DNA of 64,000 nt from Dendrophyllia cribrosa (lineage: Eukaryota > Cnidaria > Anthozoa > Scleractinia > Dendrophylliidae): NCBI GenBank assembly GCA_024195265.1, contig JAJLRJ010000010.1:33982676-34046675 (forward strand), written 5' to 3'. The first letter of the stretch is position 1. Each line of letters starts with the position of its first letter. Both the position numbers and the translations under genes were made by a program. Shown piece by piece: positions 45,387 to 57,087 of the stretch. The notes beneath the pieces are model-generated. The model worked only from the letters and a program-made list of their open reading frames with translations. It was not told where the DNA came from and ran no database searches.

Positions 45387-46189
45387 TATTTAGTATCAAG
45401 TTCACATAACTGTGCAATGTTCGCTCTTCCGAGACCTGTTTCTGCTGCTGCATACACAATTCTTCTGTTGACGTCTCTTCCTTGAGTGGTCCTTGGACAC
45501 CAGCCCATCAAATCATGTTCACCAGCGCTGAAAAATTCTTTCAACTTACAGGAAGAGCATGTGATGTAGAAACTGGAGCTCAAACCATAGCGACATTAAG
45601 TGTCGTCAGTTATCCTTACAGTGCCTGTAAACAATTTATAATTACAAGTCATAAGAAAACGATTCTATATAGCGATTAACTACTAGTAACAACCAAAGGT
45701 TAGGAAGTGCGGGCGAGGACGATGCATTGTGCTTTGGGTTAATAAAAATGTAACAGAGGTGTACTAAGTTGTAATCAGTGGCGCATTGAGATTAATTCTA
45801 AAATACTGGGCGTTATACATTTTGGTTCTTTGGGTAATTAAATATTTTGAGACCCAAAGGGAAAAATGTTTCTGCTTCGCGGGGCTTAAATATTTGCCCA
45901 TTAGGGTAGCATGGCCCCCCCTGCCCCTTCCCCCCTGCCCCTTCCCCCCTGCCCCTTCCCCTTCTTTGTATTTGCCACTTATAATTAATTTGCCAGAAAG
46001 TGTACGTGGAGGTGTTGCATGGAGTGATTTTACTAAACCTATGAAACAGTTACCTACACTACAACTATGAGAAAGCTATGTCACATTCTTTAGTTAAACT
46101 GCTTTATAGTTCTGTTGATAGAACCAAGAAAATAGTCTAAACGGCTCTGACATTTAAACGCTTTGTCTCGCCAAGTGAACGACTCAATC

Positions 46190-46618
46190 AGGATTTTTTT
46201 TCACGCCATATATCACAAACAGAGTGTATTTCATTTAATGTTTTGTTTAATTCTCGAAAAAAAAATTTATTTGATGGGTCGTAACATAATTTGGGGCGTA
46301 AACATTGGCCAAAATGATGTGCTAGTCGTCAACTTTTGCATCTATAATTAATAATCTTCCATTGTTATCCTTTAAACATTTGATTACATCAATTTGATAT
46401 TTTGGATTAACTAATATCATAATACCTTTACTATGGTTAGTTCCATGATTATAAAACATCTTACCTCCCCATTCTGACTCCCATTGCTTTATAGTAGGGC
46501 TCGTACTATACGTTTCTTGTACCGAAGCAGCAGTGGGCATTTTGCTGATGACGCCACCTGAAAATTTTCCTGCGCTTAATAGATTTATTCATTCCTCTAA
46601 CGTTTAGTGAAAGGACTA
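46190..46618 (-). mobile_element. L1/Tx1-like LINE: ORF2 endonuclease fragment
   Basis: The minus strand reads VLSLNVRGMNKSI at about 46590-46615, then after a frame change QETYSTSPTIKQWESEWGG, HSKGIMILVNP, GRLLIIDAKVDD and ILANVYAPN. This is the start of the apurinic-type endonuclease of LINE ORF2. A (TTTA)n run (46619-46645) adjoins it and belongs to a second element lying between ORF1 and ORF2. Confidence 0.65.
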
Positions 46619-47429
46619 TATTTATTTATTTATTTATTTATTTTATTCTGAATCAAGTTTCAGATTTACAATTACATAAAATCTGAGGTAGGCTTAAAAA
46701 TAAGCCACCTATTATTACATCATAAAAATTAATTAGTAATGCAATTATCTGAAAAGTTATATTAAAAAATATTATTAAAAAAATACAGAAGACAAAGATT
46801 AAGTAAAATCAGAAGCTTATCACGTAGAATCTGTTATGAGCTTCTGGTAAAATACAATATAAAAATTAGAAAAAAATCGACATTTAACTTATCATGATAA
46901 AAGGCCATCAAATTCTTACGAAAGATTGACAATTTCTTTTGAAATTAAAAGATGTTACATGTAGATACTATTCATTACTGGTGTGTGATATGTTTTCTTC
47001 AACTTAATAATTAGCCCTATTTGTTGAGATACAAAAGGCATAAAGTTGATGCTAAGTAAACGCTTCGTTGAATTATTCAGATTATCATAATGAGTGAATT
47101 TGTACTTGTTCTGGATAAAAGGAGTAAGGCATACTCTGATAATAATACTTGACAAACAAGAAATAAATTAAATGCGAAAGCGCAAACAAGACAAGAAATA
47201 CATACGAATAATAGAAAGAATAAATTTGAACACATGAGCGATTCAGAGATCTTAGAATTAAACTGAAACTTCTGGTAGATTTGCTTGACTGGCAAATGTT
47301 TGGCTTAAGTTTCTTTAATTTTTAAATTTGTTGCCCAGCAAGTTCAAAATAAAACACTTTAACTAGGACCAGCCTGGTTTTCTTGTAAATAACCTGGCAT
47401 GTTGTCTGTATTATAAAAGGTTCCTCTGA
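46619..47429 (-). mobile_element. Probable retroelement 3' end inserted between LINE ORF1 and ORF2
   Basis: This AT-rich 0.8-kb segment ends in a (TAAA)n run on the minus strand. A block of about 20 bp (TCTCTGATAAACAGC) is repeated at 47422 and 47460, possibly flanking duplication. No coding motif could be named. Confidence 0.35.
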
Positions 47430-48231
47430 TAAACAGCATTATATACTTAGTAAGAGGTTTCTCTGATAAACAGCTTCCCTTTTGTGATGTATGCCGGAGT
47501 GATCTTCTTCACCAGTTTTTGGCATTGCGGCTTTGGATAATTTCTTCTGCTCTTCGGCTGTTTCGTATGCATAGTCGGGTACTAGGATTACATTTTGGTG
47601 GTTTAGCCAGTGTACTTGCAAGTTCTTTATTTTTGTGCCATATAAAGGTCGTTTTTGTATTCCTCGGTTGGTGAAACGTGCGATGATACCTCGAGGTTTT
47701 CAGTTTTTCCTTTATTTCCCAGTTCGATGAACTGCGTGGAACTCAATTCTGTCTGCATGTTTACGGCTTTCATAACTTCTTTCATTAATTCTTTGCAGTC
47801 TTCATCTTGACTCTCAGGTATGTTAAGCAGGCGTATGTTTTCTCTTCGCGTGTAGTTTTCTAACTTGATAGCCGTCTTTGTTTCTGGGCGATTCGACTTC
47901 GGCGTTGAGGCGTGCGTTTTCTTGTGTTAGTTCCACTTCTAACTCGTTGGTCTGTTTCTGTTGAACTTTTAACGCTTCAATTTCAACCCAGGCAGCATCC
48001 AAGGACTTTCTTAGATCACCAATTTCAGTTTTCAACGGTGAAATTTGGTTATTGACTTCGTGGCGAAGCTTCAGTGTTTATTTTACTCATGGCAATGGCG
48101 AAGTTACGGCCCAGAGATTGTTGTATGTTTTCGAGCTTCTGCATAATATTTTCAAGTGAAGACTCGAGGTTTGGTGAATCTGGCTCATTGGAACGTGTAC
48201 TCGACTCTCTTATTCTTTTGCTGCCGGGCAT
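47430..48231 (-). mobile_element. L1/Tx1-like LINE: ORF1 fragment
   Basis: Frames on the minus strand encode a start region MPGSKRIRESSTRSNEPD, heptad-rich coiled-coil segments (LENIMQKLENIQQSLG; TNELEVELTQENARLNAE), then IRLLNIPESQDEDCKELMKE, ARFTNRGIQKRPLY and NLQVHWLNHQNVILVPDY. Coiled coil followed by this RRM-like region is the L1 ORF1 (transposase_22) pattern. At least two frame breaks are present. Confidence 0.7.
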
Positions 48232-49082
48232 TCATAGTTGATTTTTCTCGATAAAAAGCCACGAAGTTGCCGGAGCGGTTTTTTACGCGTCCGGCCTCAT
48301 TGCTGACGTGTCACGTGTCTCAATATTTCTTATTTCTCTTAATTAATTTTACAAATCCTTTGAGAAAAACTATTTCCTCCCAAACATACCCAAAAATCAC
48401 CCAAAAATTTACAAAACACCCCATAACATAGATTCATGAGATGAGCAGAGAGTTTTTTTGGATTGCTTGAAACGTGAACGAGATATTTCCATTAAGGTCA
48501 TTCTTTAGCATTGCATTGCGCATCACGTACTGCGCATAATTTCTTGCATCATTAGCGCGCGCACGAGCGCGCGCACAGTCCGAACCAAGGTTTCCTTTGA
48601 GGTTAAGTTGGCCAAATGAATAAGAGATTGTTTTCTCCTAAACGAGCACGGTGACCCCTATTTTTTATTAATGTAATTTACTCGTTATAGGACTGTAAAA
48701 AACATATTTTAAGCAGAAAAAAGTTTAGTGGTAGAACTTGTATCATGAATCGCGTGAAACTCTGTATTTGGAGCCAATGAGGAGTATGTGGTGATGCCGA
48801 AGCGGCCCGATTCCCTTGCAAAATTTGTAAGACCGGGCAATTTGAAATGACTTCCCTGAAAGAATGTTGCATAATCAAATATATAATGTTAAAATTTCAC
48901 TAGTAATCATAGTTTTCTGCAGGTAATAACAATCCCTTTCTCGACGTTCGAGTTTTGAACATTTTCCGCGCAATATTATAAAAAGTCGCTATAAAGACCC
49001 TATATATAACGGGCGTGTAGTGTAAAAACAAGCACGGCGACCCTCTCTTTTTATTGCATTTTTTGAATGTTCTAAGTAAGGG
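48232..49082. other. Intergenic, no gene seen
   Basis: It contains the 5' flank of the LINE and a short GCGCGC-rich stretch (48555-48580). No exon was recognised. Confidence 0.4.
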
Positions 49083-49202
49083 TTATCGGCCTTCAGCTCG
49101 GGGTTATGTGATTTATTCCCCTCGTGCGTTGCCCGAGGGCGTAGCCCGAGGGTAACGCACGAGGGGAATAAATCACATAACCCCGAGCTGAAGGCCGATA
49201 AA
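49083..49202. repeat. Large hairpin H1 (48-bp arms)
   Basis: Arms TTATCGGCCTTCAGCTCGGG...CTCGTGCGTT and their mirror enclose a 24-bp loop with two GCCCGAGGG copies. The arms appear perfect over 48 bp. Confidence 0.8.
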
Positions 49203-49411
49203 TGGCTTATTTTTACAATCGCGAGGATTCCTCAAGGGATGCAAAAATACACTGAAGAAAAATGCCTCTACTGTTCACCTTTCTTTTGTTTTCAACATTC
49301 CATGCTGGCACTGGTGGTATTAACGAGGTTCTCGGCTTTTTAATTATGTTAATTTTTCCAAGTCGCATTTCGAATTAGTTGTTCGTAGTGAATGCTAGAA
49401 ACAGCCTAGCA

Positions 49412-49965
49412 ATGTCGAGTGATTCGGAGTCCGAAATGTTCATTACTCAAAGCAGTTTTAGTGGCGGTATTGCAATTGAAGTTTCGGAAAACAATTTTGA
49501 ATCTTTATTTGCGGGTGCAGACAACGAGCAAGCAATTGACAACTTCAATTTTCGCACCGAGGATGTTTTAACCGACCTCTTTCCAGATAAAGATGATCCC
49601 GGGCGAGGGATTACTACTGTAACCGACAAGGAAATTCAGGCGAGGAATGAAGCAAGAATACCACAAAATACAAAGAGGTCAACTACATGGAGTACACGAG
49701 TTTGGGATGAGTGGATTAAAGAACGGAACGCCTTACCACTAAATGACAGCGACCCTTTCGTGGTAGCTCCAAACAGTGGAATTTTAAAGACACTGTGCAA
49801 TTTCGAACTGTCGTTCCTGGCTGAGCAAGTTCGTATACGAAATAAGGAAGAAGAATAAGAGTGAATACCCTCCAAATTCACTGTATTTACTGTGTACGGG
49901 TTTGCAACGTTATATGAGAGAAATAGTCTGTTCAATATTTCCAAGTAAACATTTGTAAAATTGTT
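49412..49965 (+). pseudogene. Crypton-like / DUF3504-type protein, N-terminal fragment
   Basis: From the ATG at 49412 the frame reads MSSDSESEMFITQSSFSGG, an acidic region, then RIPQNTKRSTTWSTRVWDEW and LKTLCNFELSFLAEQVR, stopping at 49858. After a frame change, EYPPNSLYLLCTGLQRYMRE continues to about 49915. The order (P-x-N/T-K-R-T-T-x-W…Y-P-P-N-S/T-L-Y-x-L…L-Q-R-Y-x-R) is that of Crypton-derived tyrosine-recombinase-like proteins. The recombinase catalytic domain is missing and hairpin H2 follows at once. It is a broken fragment. Confidence 0.65.
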
Positions 49966-49980
49966 CTTCATGAAAAGCTG

Positions 49981-50073
49981 ATTAAAATGCGAGGGGATTA
50001 TGTATTAATATGCAGGGGGGATAAGTGACTTATTCCCCTTGCATATTAATACATAATCCCCTCGCATTTTAAT
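49981..50073. repeat. Large hairpin H2 (about 46-bp arms)
   Basis: ATTAAAATGCGAGGGGATTA ... GGGGGATAAGT is mirrored by ACTTATTCCCC ... TAATCCCCTCGCATTTTAAT with almost no loop. One or two mismatches. Confidence 0.8.
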
Positions 50074-51220
50074 TAGCTGTTCATTAGTCCCGCTCTTCCC
50101 TTAAAACAATCAAAGCCGTTCCCAGCTTTTCAGACAGTTGATTCGGGGGTTATGTAATATATTCCCCCGAAAAGAACAAAGGAATCCGAGCTCATGTAAA
50201 AATAAGCATGGTTATCAATCGTACCAAGTTTGATAAAAAGTTCAGTATAAGATCTTTTTCGAGGGAATTACCTTAAAGCCATGTTAAGTGGCGGGAAATG
50301 GCGTTTATGTGGATCCCCGCCTTAAAATAAAAATTGTAACCAAAAATAAAAGAGCACGGTTTAGGTAAGCCTTGTAAACTGCTGGGGTCGTATAATACAA
50401 GGTTTATATTTCACACACCGACATTGAGAACTCTTTGAGTAATTTCGACAGTCAGACATAATTTAAAATAATAATGATAACGCGACATTTGCGAAATAGT
50501 TTACCATTTGAAATGGTTTTAAAAGGAGGCTCGAAAGGGTTTCTTACAGCTTATGTACATGTTGGAACAATTAAACATTAAAATTTAATGGTCTTAGTCT
50601 CTGAAACAAATTATAGATAAGCTTATGACAGGGTTGTTAAAGTTTCCTTCAAGACCATTTGTGACGTCATATCTGTTGACATGGTAACTGCAACCCTCCA
50701 AAGACGAAACCCTCAAAATTCAGTTTTAACTCCGCTGGATGGAGCGAGAACGGCGACTTTCGCGAGGTTCTGCGAGACACGTATTTCTAGTTTAAATCTA
50801 TCTTTAAAACTAACTCGGTGACCTATGTTTTTTATAAGCGTTTTCAAAAGTTTGCAATATTCTTCACTTCCTGTGTGAATTTGAAAAAAAATGTGTATTG
50901 TGGAAATCGAGATAAATCGAAAAAGGCCTTTTAAAGATTTAAAAAGATTCCACTAGTACAGTTTTTTTTTCTAAAATGTCTCAAATGTGAGATAGAGTTG
51001 AATGCTACTTGCATGAAAAATTTCAACATAGGTCACCGAGCAAATTTCTGAGATAAAGAGGAATATTTTATGCGCGATTTATTTCCGGTTCGCGTGATTT
51101 TACGCAGTATTTTCATTTCCGGTGAGCTGCGCGTGCTACTTTTGAAAGGAAAATCAGCTGACGCGTGCGTCAATCAATGACGAGTGTACGTCGCGCGCGC
51201 ACGCAGCTAAAAACCCTTTG
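50074..51220. other. Intergenic, no gene seen
   Basis: A small mirror TTCGGGGG…CCCCCGAA at 50142-50171 repeats the motif type of H1 and H2. The rest is AT-rich or GCGCGC-containing sequence without exons. Confidence 0.4.
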
Positions 51221-51224
51221 ACGT

Positions 51225-51310
51225 CATGATATCACGCCGGATTCATGATATCATGATATCATAATATTACGCAGATATCATGATATCACTGCTTGATATC
51301 ATGATATCTA
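51225..51310. repeat. Cluster of TGATATCATGATATCA palindromes
   Basis: ATGATATCA/TGATATCATGATATC motifs recur about seven times in 85 bp, each an EcoRV-type palindrome. Confidence 0.8.
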
Positions 51311-52395
51311 CTTTTGACCGCGATGGCCCGCCATAAAGCACAGCATATAATGCGATAAGCAGTGGATATATTAACAAAATCACTACATATCATGAACTCA
51401 AGTGAAAGGCAGTCATGGCATTCCACATTCCTGCGTGAATTCAGCCATGCGTAAAAGCGCGCGCTAGTTTCTGATTGGTCAACGTTTTGACAGTTGACAT
51501 AATCCAATTATCTGAAAATCAGTGGGCATAATACGAATATCCCGGTTCTCTTTCCCTTTAATTTTTTTCTCACGCCCCCATCCCCGTCCCCATTTACGCC
51601 TACCACGCTGGCTAAGATTATCCCGTTACTACAACTGAAAAAAGTCGCTGTTATCTTGCGACTCAGATATAGGCTCAAGCACAAAGTGCAGAGGAAGTTC
51701 TAACAAGTTTACACCACGCATCATCTCGCCCCCGTCTTCTAGATGACCAAGTGCGACTACAGTGGAATCCCGATTTTTCAAACCTCCAAGGCAAACGGAA
51801 ATTGGTTCGAAAAATTGGGAGTTCGAAAAATCGAAGGTGGTATTGACTATTTTAAATCGGGATTTAAAATGTGCTTCTTTCGAATTGCTGTAGCCACTCG
51901 GAACTGAAGGATTAAATTCAATACCAACCACTAACGCAGTCATCCGGCCGCAGAATCTGTTGATGTTGTATAAAATCAGTTCATGTTACAGAACTGTCGT
52001 CAGTGCAGCCCCAATATAGATACTGGTGCAGTTTATTTATGTATTCAGAGTGCGGGTGTCATTAGGAGACAGGTAGGAATTCCCGTTCTAGTAAAGTAAG
52101 TAAAATATATTATTACAGCTCCGTTTTTATCCAATATGCACAGAAATAGTGAAAGCTTGAGTTTTTGTACTCTATATAAATGAACTGATTTTGAGACTGA
52201 TACATTCAGTAGCTTTTTGTTTCTTCCAGTTTACGGCATTTTTAAGAATCAACTTTAATCGAATAATATAAAATGTATTTGTACGGGATCTAAATGGTGT
52301 ATTCTTGTCATTTCCGTTTCTCACATAAACCAATCGCTACAATGTGCCTAGAAGTATCAACCGTCGAACTGCTTGAAGGAGATCACCCTGAGTTC

Positions 52396-52466
52396 TAGCC
52401 TGAGAAAACAGACGTCGTTTCGCGGCGCCGCCATGCACTGGAAACGACGTCTGTTTTCTCGGGCTA
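52396..52466. mobile_element. 71-bp mini-hairpin element
   Basis: TAGCCTGAGAAAACAGACGT + CGTTTC is mirrored by GAAACG + ACGTCTGTTTTCTCGGGCTA with a 20-bp GC-rich loop. Confidence 0.72.
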
Positions 52467-53828
52467 CGTGAGTTCCTTCATACCTTAGCATTGTTGTTTT
52501 CGGGTAAAGCTTGTTAAAAGTGAATGAACAGCTGTGTAAATAGAAAATCAAAACATGAATATTTTCCTCTTCAGAGGCCTCTTTGGGGTTTATATTTCTG
52601 ATTCTTGAAGCTACAGGTAATACGATGGAAATATTCATAAGAAGTTGTGGTTTTCGTCATCAGTAAAAGACGTAAAAGCACGTAATTTAAGTCATGTTGC
52701 ATGACATTCTCTCGTAAAATCGAAACCTATTCTTGGTTTTCACATGACGTCATAAAAATTAAAAAATCTAAAGTATGCGTCGTACAAAGCTGTTCCTAAC
52801 ATGGTATGTGCATACAAGTGTTTTAATCTTTCACAAAAAGTTTCAGGTTTTAACGATGTTTTGCTTCCGATTTTAAATGTGTCACGCAATGCGTGACGCT
52901 ATTTCAGATAAGCCGCGAAACAAACAAAATTGAATCAGCTGAAAGTTATTGTTTGCATTATAAGTGCTTATAAGCCGAGTTAATGGAGCTTATAGCAAAT
53001 ACAATATTTTTTGATGTGATTTTTGGTGTAATTAATACTTTGAATGTGGGGCACAAAGATGGCCGCTCCACACATTTCTTACTAAAAATGTCCAATACTC
53101 GTTCGCCTATAACTCTTGAACGAAATGCTTTTGCGCTTCAAAATTTGGCCAAGATGTGTAGTTTTAAACTCTCTACAATTCCATAAACACTTTTGATTCG
53201 AAATCTATTTTTTAATGCTTCTGAATTTTGATATGACGTAAGTGAAAACCAAGAATAATTTTTTCCTGAATTGTCGAGGAGTCGACGTTTTACGTGTACT
53301 TAATATTAACTGTTCAGTTTGTATTTGTAGTCTGTTACGACAAAAGCCTTGCAAATAGCTATAGAAGTTAGACAGTCTCTCTCGACCATTTCCCTGTACC
53401 GGTCAAATCGAAGCTTCAACATCTCCCCCGGGCAACCCCTCGGGCGTTTGAATTTTTAGAAAATTAGTGTTCAAATTCCCCCCTCCGCGCTCCCCGAACA
53501 CAACGTGTCAAAAATCATCGACGGACCCGCATTATATAAAACAGAGCCAAAAAGCCGTTCAAAAGCTCAATCTAGGTGGTTAAACGATATGGATTATTTC
53601 ATACGAACGTATCCGCATCTCGTGCGCAGCGGTGGAAATCAATATATATAACACACTGAATGTACGGCTTTTATACCGCGTATCATGCAACATCTATTCT
53701 ATTTAAACATTGCATCTACTTAAGTTACTACATTTCATACATTCATGCCTTTTCACTAACTTCGACATCACGTATTAAGATATGCATAAATACATGCGGC
53801 CCGTTAAAGTAAATTGACCTTTGTTATT
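52467..53828. other. Intergenic, no gene seen
   Basis: AT-rich sequence; no exon or repeat ends seen. Confidence 0.35.
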
Positions 53829-54096
53829 GGGCCATTCCATTTAATATCCGCACCCTCCCTATTGAGGTATTCACTCAACATCCCCCCGCCCTTTAAGGCA
53901 AAAAAAAAGATCAAAGTGCCGACAGAACACCCCCCCCCCCCCCCCCCTTAGAAATAGTAGATTTTTCTGTTCCCCCTTGGGAAATTTTTGAAGATCAAAG
54001 GATGCCGCCGCGAGTTAACCCCCCCTTCCCCCTCCCCTCCCCCCAAGATTTCCTTATACCTCAGTAGGGGGGTGCGGATATTAAATGGAATGGCCC
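53829..54096. mobile_element. MITE with about 41-bp inverted ends
   Basis: GGGCCATTCCATTTAATATC + CGCACCC is mirrored by GGGTGCG + GATATTAAATGGAATGGCCC. A C tract (53930-53947) and C-rich stretches fill the middle. Confidence 0.75.
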
Positions 54097-55405
54097 ATTT
54101 AATATTGTAAACACAGCATAATGTATTCATATATTCAAAGCATGATACAAACCATTTTAAATACCTTCAAATACAGCGAAAAGCTTATGCAAGCTTTGGC
54201 TTTTCAGCCACTCAGCCACGTACGCACAATCTTTCTGGTCTATATTAGTACTTCGCCATGTCGGCCTCAGCTCCGCCATGACATGACTCCAGCATACATA
54301 CCTCGTTCAAGCGAGACACGTCACAGGAAATCGAGGATAGGGTTCAAATTACCCACCCCCTATGCATGGTGATCAAATTCCCCAGCCCAGGGTCAAATTC
54401 CCTTCCCCCCGGGACAGCAAAGGTGTCAAATGTCCGGGGTATGCCCCGGGGGGGATGTTGAAACTTCGATTTGACCAGTACATGCGACCACTTTGTAAAA
54501 TGATAACCGTTTTGTTTCTCAATCAAATACTGTTTGTCTTGACCTCCCTTGAAGGACCCTAGTCAGCCACACCCTTGTTATTGTTTACATACGGGAGTTT
54601 CGGTATTATATTACACGTGGCGCGTGACCAAAAGTAAGGAAATCGTTGCGAAAGGTCAGAGACGAGATATTTAATAATATCGTCATAGTGTGAAATGATA
54701 TATATGAAATAAATAAATATCGTCATAGTAGATCATAGTAAGGTGACAGGCCTAGCACAAATCCAACTTGTCGCAAAAAAATGCATTTCAGCTCGTCCAC
54801 CAGTAGCGCAAAACTACGAAAAAATCGTTCATACCGGTAGAATAACAATTCAAAAAAGCTACGATAACAGTTACAGACTTTCAATTACACAACTTGGGAC
54901 GATGCAGTAAGATTCCGATTCACTAATGCAATGTTCGGTAATTTCGATGGCATCGAAAAAGGTGGATTTCGCCGTTTGAGCACGCAGTGCATTTTGGATG
55001 ACTCGGGTCCTTTAAACGAGCAGTTTTTCCTTCACCAAGGATGGTCGCTTAAGAGTGAGAGAGTTGACTGTATATCAAACACTAGCCGAAGAGTGTTATG
55101 CACCGGATTCAACGTATGTGGACTACATTTTGTTCCTGGCGTTCCCGTCACGCGTATTTTTTATCGCGGTTATTCTATGACGTTATTTAAAACGATAACA
55201 TATCATTTTGTAGAAACAGCACGTATTTGTAGTCTTTCATGACAAAAGCCTTCGAAAAGAGAAGTTACAACGTTTTTATAAGTAATACATTAAACACGAG
55301 CCGAAGTGTGTTTCATAAGGATATCAAAACACCGATCAGTGGGTTGAAAAAATGCGCCCTGATTATTGGGAATTCCGAACCCTCGAGTTTGGATTAGAGT
55401 TTAAG
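54097..55405. other. Intergenic, no gene seen
   Basis: Open frames here (for example 54931-55242) show no signal peptide, domain or splice context. Confidence 0.35.
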
Positions 55406-55543
55406 GTGGCTCCCAACAGTTCCCAGCACTTTCCAAGACTTAGATTTTGATGGGTCATTATGACCACTCTTCTGATAAAGAGTGGTTTTAATAACCCATC
55501 AAAATCTAAGTCTTGGAAAGTGCTGGAAACTGTTGGAAGCCAC
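55406..55543. repeat. 138-bp foldback element
   Basis: GTGGCTCCCAACAGTTCCCA...GATTTTGATGGGT is mirrored by ACCCATCAAAATC...TGTTGGAAGCCAC, with a smaller internal mirror ACCACTCTT/AAGAGTGGT. Arms about 50 bp plus inner stem. Confidence 0.78.
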
Positions 55544-55705
55544 AATAAAAAATAAACCCAATCGACTGTGACGTCATTTTACCTTATAAGGGAAAGAGAA
55601 CACGCAAAATATCCGAGCGTATTACACAGTAGATTGCCGTATTACACCTTAGCATCCCGGTTTCAAGACACAATCTGTACAAGAATTTCAGTCGAATAAT
55701 AAATC

Positions 55706-55848
55706 CCTTATTCGATTGTTTAACAGATAATACGTGCGGACATTTTACTCATTGCTCGCATTTTTTTCTCGCCCCTGCGGGACTCGAAAAAATACTACTC
55801 AACTCATAAAATATCCGCGCGTAGTATCTGTTAAACCATCGAATAAGG
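55706..55848. mobile_element. 143-bp inverted-repeat element
   Basis: CCTTATTCGATTGTTTAACA + GATAATACGTGCGGA is mirrored by TCCGCGCGTAGTATC + TGTTAAACCATCGAATAAGG. Confidence 0.7.
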
Positions 55849-56119
55849 TGTATCTATTCTTCATGTATTTCCGCTCTTGACATGCTCTTTCTTTGTAAGA
55901 GAAGAGAGCATGATCCATCCACTACTCTCATCGCGACAAAAATTGGAAGATCGTGCAAACAGAGAATATTATTGTCATTAATATTTATTTATTTTAATTA
56001 TCATTATTTACTTATCCATAGTTAATTATTATCTAGGTCTTTTAATTATTTTAGATAGTGCAGGTCCACATCAGGACTTTTGTCTTGCCTATTTTACTTG
56101 TCACCTGCTTTATCAAATA

Positions 56120-56160
56120 AATCATGTATGTATGTATGTATGTTTGTATGTATGTACGAC
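56120..56160. repeat. (ATGT)n microsatellite at a LINE-like tail
   Basis: CAAATAAATCATGTATGTAT precedes several ATGT units. Confidence 0.7.
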
Positions 56161-56318
56161 CCGAAATAGCGCAGACTTTCCGTTTTCGATCATTGTAAAA
56201 TTACTTAATAATTCATATGGGTACTAACAAATAGAAATGAGCCATTCCAATCACATGGTTAACCCTGTAAATCAGATTCAACTCACTAGTGATAGTCATA
56301 CCACGATCGCTAACTTAA

Positions 56319-57087
56319 GGTGGTATTTACCACTAAAGAGACCTTTGCGTTGCGGGTTCCGTTGCTATGCAGAGGTGTCATTGTTTACAATCGCCTCATC
56401 TGATTGGTTTCGCGGGAAAAATTGCACCCTGTAAAAAGAAAGAAGGGCCCAAAATTGGGCCATTTTCGACGTTTTACCGCTGGAAACTATTATTGCAGAC
56501 ACCAACAATATGGCTGCCATTGAAAACAGTTCGATGTGAGCTTTCAGAGCGACTTCTTCGCAGTTTTATAGCTTGATTTTGTGCAAAATTGGACGGATTC
56601 CCAGCATGAATGAGACGAAAATCAAGATATTTCCAAGAGCTTTAACACAAAGCTGCTAAAATTTGGCAGACTTAACAAACACAAATAGACCTATCTTTCC
56701 TGACTTAGCCGACATGTATCGCTACTTCGGATCGATATTACGGCATGTCACGTGAATGGTTTAGAGAAGTTCAATTATTTCTTGCAGGATTTACATTTTG
56801 ACGTCGGCTAAGTCACAGAAGATTCCTTTTATTATAAGTATTCAATAGCAAAAGAAGAAAGTTTTTAAAAGAAAGGCAAGGGAGAAAATAAAATAATTAT
56901 TGATTTGAGTGACAGTTTTAGGTGCTAATTTTCACACCATTTTGACAGGAAATTGAAAATTTTTATTTCAAAATCGGATTTTACGGTAAAATTAACTTAG
57001 GGGAAGTGCAATCAGGAATTGAAATTAAGTCGATAAAATATTTAAAAAAGGGCCCATTTAGGACGTATCTGACTGGTAAATACCACC
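56319..57087. mobile_element. TTAA-flanked non-autonomous transposon
   Basis: TTAA-GGTGGTATTTACCA at 56315-56332 is mirrored by TGGTAAATACCACC-TTAA at 57074-57091. About 770 bp, no transposase. TTAA targets suggest piggyBac or Kolobok relatives. Confidence 0.7.

Larger units (their letters stand above)
43180..45600 (-). pseudogene. Mutator-like transposase pseudogene
   Basis: The minus strand encodes in order: a cysteine pair region ITCSSCKLKEFFSAG and RDVNRRIVYAAAETGLG; ISFNGTWAKREFTSNHGMGF; SKVCSQCRQNKS...CKGNFERSSPNMETAC; KFMVSDGDSKAYN; CVGHVQKRM-like residues; KPIKRKQGRLTKPTINKLQ; YYGNAIRNN; LPGFTQNKNESINSLLWIRC; and a basic C-terminus ending YNAGAFNDLTNTIGNGK near 43185. This order matches the Mutator-like transposase domain proteins common in invertebrate genomes, where S-D-G-D and the first aspartate belong to the catalytic core. 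Several frameshifts break it, and a MITE is inserted near its N-terminal third. Confidence 0.72.

Noticed and set aside
51629..51943. 104-codon open frame on the minus strand
   Set aside because: Part of it crosses a CAGTGGAATCCCGA pogo-like terminus; the C-terminal part looks coding-like but has no homologue I recognise.
54931..55242. 103-codon open frame on the plus strand
   Set aside because: No signal peptide, domain, splice sites or codon pattern supporting a gene.
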